From Verrucomicrobiales bacterium (GTDB lineage Bacteria; Verrucomicrobiota; Verrucomicrobiia; Verrucomicrobiales; DEV007): a stretch of 17,273 nucleotides of DNA. The stretch covers positions 1-17,273 of the forward strand of contig JALRFZ010000187.1 of the NCBI GenBank assembly GCA_023253615.1. Reading direction: 5' to 3'. Made by a program: the position numbers and the translations under genes. Positions 16,216 through 17,273 of the stretch are shown here, one piece after another (the first letter of the stretch is position 1; each line of letters starts with the position of its first letter). Under the pieces are notes generated by a model. The model saw only the letters and a program-made list of their open reading frames with translations. It did no database searches and was not told where the DNA came from.

Positions 16216-17273
16216 TCACCGATGATACTCCTGCAAGGCCCGGACCTCGACGTCCTTGGCCTGAAGTGACCGGATGGCCTTGAGGGCGGCGTCGGCGCCG
16301 CGGAGGGTCGTCATAATGGGGATGCGGCACTGCATGGAGGCGGTGCGGATCTTGATCTCGTCGGCTCGCGGGTTCTTGCCACTGGGCGTGTTGATGACGA
16401 GGGCCATCTCGCCGTTCTTCATCAGGTCGATGACGTTGGGGCGCTGGCCGCTCGCGAGCTTCGGCAGGAGATTCGCGGGAATGCCGGCGGCGGTGATGTC
16501 GCGTCCGGTGCCCTCGGTGGCGTAGATCGTGAAGCCGAGCTCGTGGTAACCCTTGGCGAGGCGCACGACGTTGGACCGGTCGCTTTCCTTGACGCTGATG
16601 AAGACATTGCCGCCCTTCGGCAGCGAGCCGCCCGCGGCCATCTGGCTCTTCGCGAAGGCGAGACCGAGGTCTGCGTCGATGCCCATGACCTCGCCGGCGA
16701 CGTAGATCTCGCCGTCGTACATCGAGTCGCCCAGGTGCGGGCCGGCGCTGCCGAGGATCAGCTGGCGCCCGCGCTGCATCATGAAGCCGGTATTGGCCCC
16801 GACGTCGCCGGTGATGATGATCGAGCCGCCCTTCTGGTCGATTCCGGTGCGGGCGCCGGCGCGGCCCTTGATGACCACGTCGCCCCCGCGCAGCGCGGCC
16901 GCGGTGAGCGAGCCGGCGTTGCCGTCCACGACGACGACGCCGGACATCATGTTCTCGCAGGCCGACCAGCCGACCCGGCCCTTGATCAGGACCTCCGGGC
17001 CGTCGATCACGCCGCAGGCGAAATAACCGAGGCTGCCGTCGAAGGTGATCCGGCAGCGCTTGAGGATTCCCACCCCGAGCGAGTGCAGGCCGCCCGGGTT
17101 GAGGATGGTCACGTCGTCGATGCCCTGCTCGTAGATGAGCGAGCGCAGCTCGAGGTTTACCTTGCGGGTCGTCAGGTCGGCGGCGTCGAAGGTTGCCTTG
17201 CCGTCCTCGATGACCGAGACGCCGGGGACGGTCTCGTCGGGCTCGACGAGACCGCGGGCGTCATACGTGATCT
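16216..17273 (-). CDS. GXGXG domain fused to the C-terminal part of carbamoyl-phosphate synthase large subunit (5' end missing)
   Basis: The frame is open to the window edge (352 residues visible; a GTG at 17112 inside it is not the real start). Residues up to the Gly at 16695-16693 form a GXGXG beta-helix like glutamate synthase C-terminal/GltB3 proteins: DLTTRKVNLELRSLIYEQG, HSLGVGILKRCRITF, GWSACENMMSGVVV, GGDVVIKGRAGARTG, FMMQRGRQLILG and GDSMYDGEIYV. From GEVMGIDADLGLAFAKSQ (about 16695-16642) onward it is CarB: this peptide is the very end of CarB's second ATP-grasp domain, and NVFISVKESDRSNVV, YATEGTGRDITAAG and LVINTPSGK belong to its MGS-like domain, which binds effectors such as UMP in CarB. 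It ends ALQEYHR like CarB. The ATP-grasp domains are absent. No known protein with this order comes to mind. It may be a real fusion or an assembly chimera. Confidence 0.85.
   Translation of the reverse strand, partial: ITYDARGLVEPDETVPGVSVIEDGKATFDAADLTTRKVNLELRSLIYEQGIDDVTILNPGGLHSLGVGILKRCRITFDGSLGYFACGVIDGPEVLIKGRVGWSACENMMSGVVVVDGNAGSLTAAALRGGDVVIKGRAGARTGIDQKGGSIIITGDVGANTGFMMQRGRQLILGSAGPHLGDSMYDGEIYVAGEVMGIDADLGLAFAKSQMAAGGSLPKGGNVFISVKESDRSNVVRLAKGYHELGFTIYATEGTGRDITAAGIPANLLPKLASGQRPNVIDLMKNGEMALVINTPSGKNPRADEIKIRTASMQCRIPIMTTLRGADAALKAIRSLQAKDVEVRALQEYHR

Noticed and set aside
1..17273. CRISPR arrays, tRNA or rRNA genes, prophage or integrase genes
   Set aside because: None seen on either strand by reading the window.

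Overview
The window is GC-rich DNA (only short AT-rich stretches, all in front of genes) that looks like a chromosomal segment of a member of the Verrucomicrobiota. This is an inference from the gene mix (Pst system, PrsW-type protease, DUF4250-like small protein) and from short REP-like palindromes of the GGCGGATTGCAATCCGCC type, which I associate with that phylum. No 16S, tRNA or phage marker is present to confirm it.

Left block (339-6336, + strand): a complete high-affinity phosphate uptake operon, pstS-pstC-pstA-pstB. It is of the enlarged type known from Pseudomonas-like bacteria, in which both permeases carry large extra domains. No phoU, phoB or phoR follows; pstB is met tail to tail by a gene for an FHA-domain class III nucleotidyl cyclase (6359-7264, -). 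A 17 base pair hairpin-bearing gap separates pstS from pstC and may set a different dose of binding protein and permease.

Central block (7396-12028, +): an AMP-forming acyl/aryl ligase, a GNAT-like acyltransferase and a GT-B glycosyltransferase are packed with 15-17 base gaps and look like one transcription unit, probably for making or decorating an envelope or secreted glycoconjugate. A membrane-anchored monohaem cytochrome c follows 104 bases later.

Right block: pyruvate kinase (-) is translationally coupled by a GTGA overlap to a 74-residue DUF4250-like protein. Divergent from it is an uncharacterised gene broken by a one-base frameshift, then a 27-residue membrane microprotein (-), a PrsW-type intramembrane protease (+), an inverted pair of REP-like palindromes (15601-15680) and an uncharacterised 141-residue protein (-). 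The first 141 bases of the window are the 3' end of a gene whose product resembles the C-terminus of REP-associated (Y1) transposases, so both the palindromes and a possible mobilising enzyme may be represented.

The most unusual object is at the right edge (16216-17273, -, incomplete): an open frame whose N-terminal part is a GXGXG beta-helix domain of the glutamate synthase/GltB3 kind, joined in frame to the last ~157 residues of carbamoyl-phosphate synthase large subunit (CarB), including the residual end of its ATP-grasp domain and the whole regulatory MGS-like domain. It is either a new gene chimera made at a short shared sequence or an assembly chimera; raw reads would decide.
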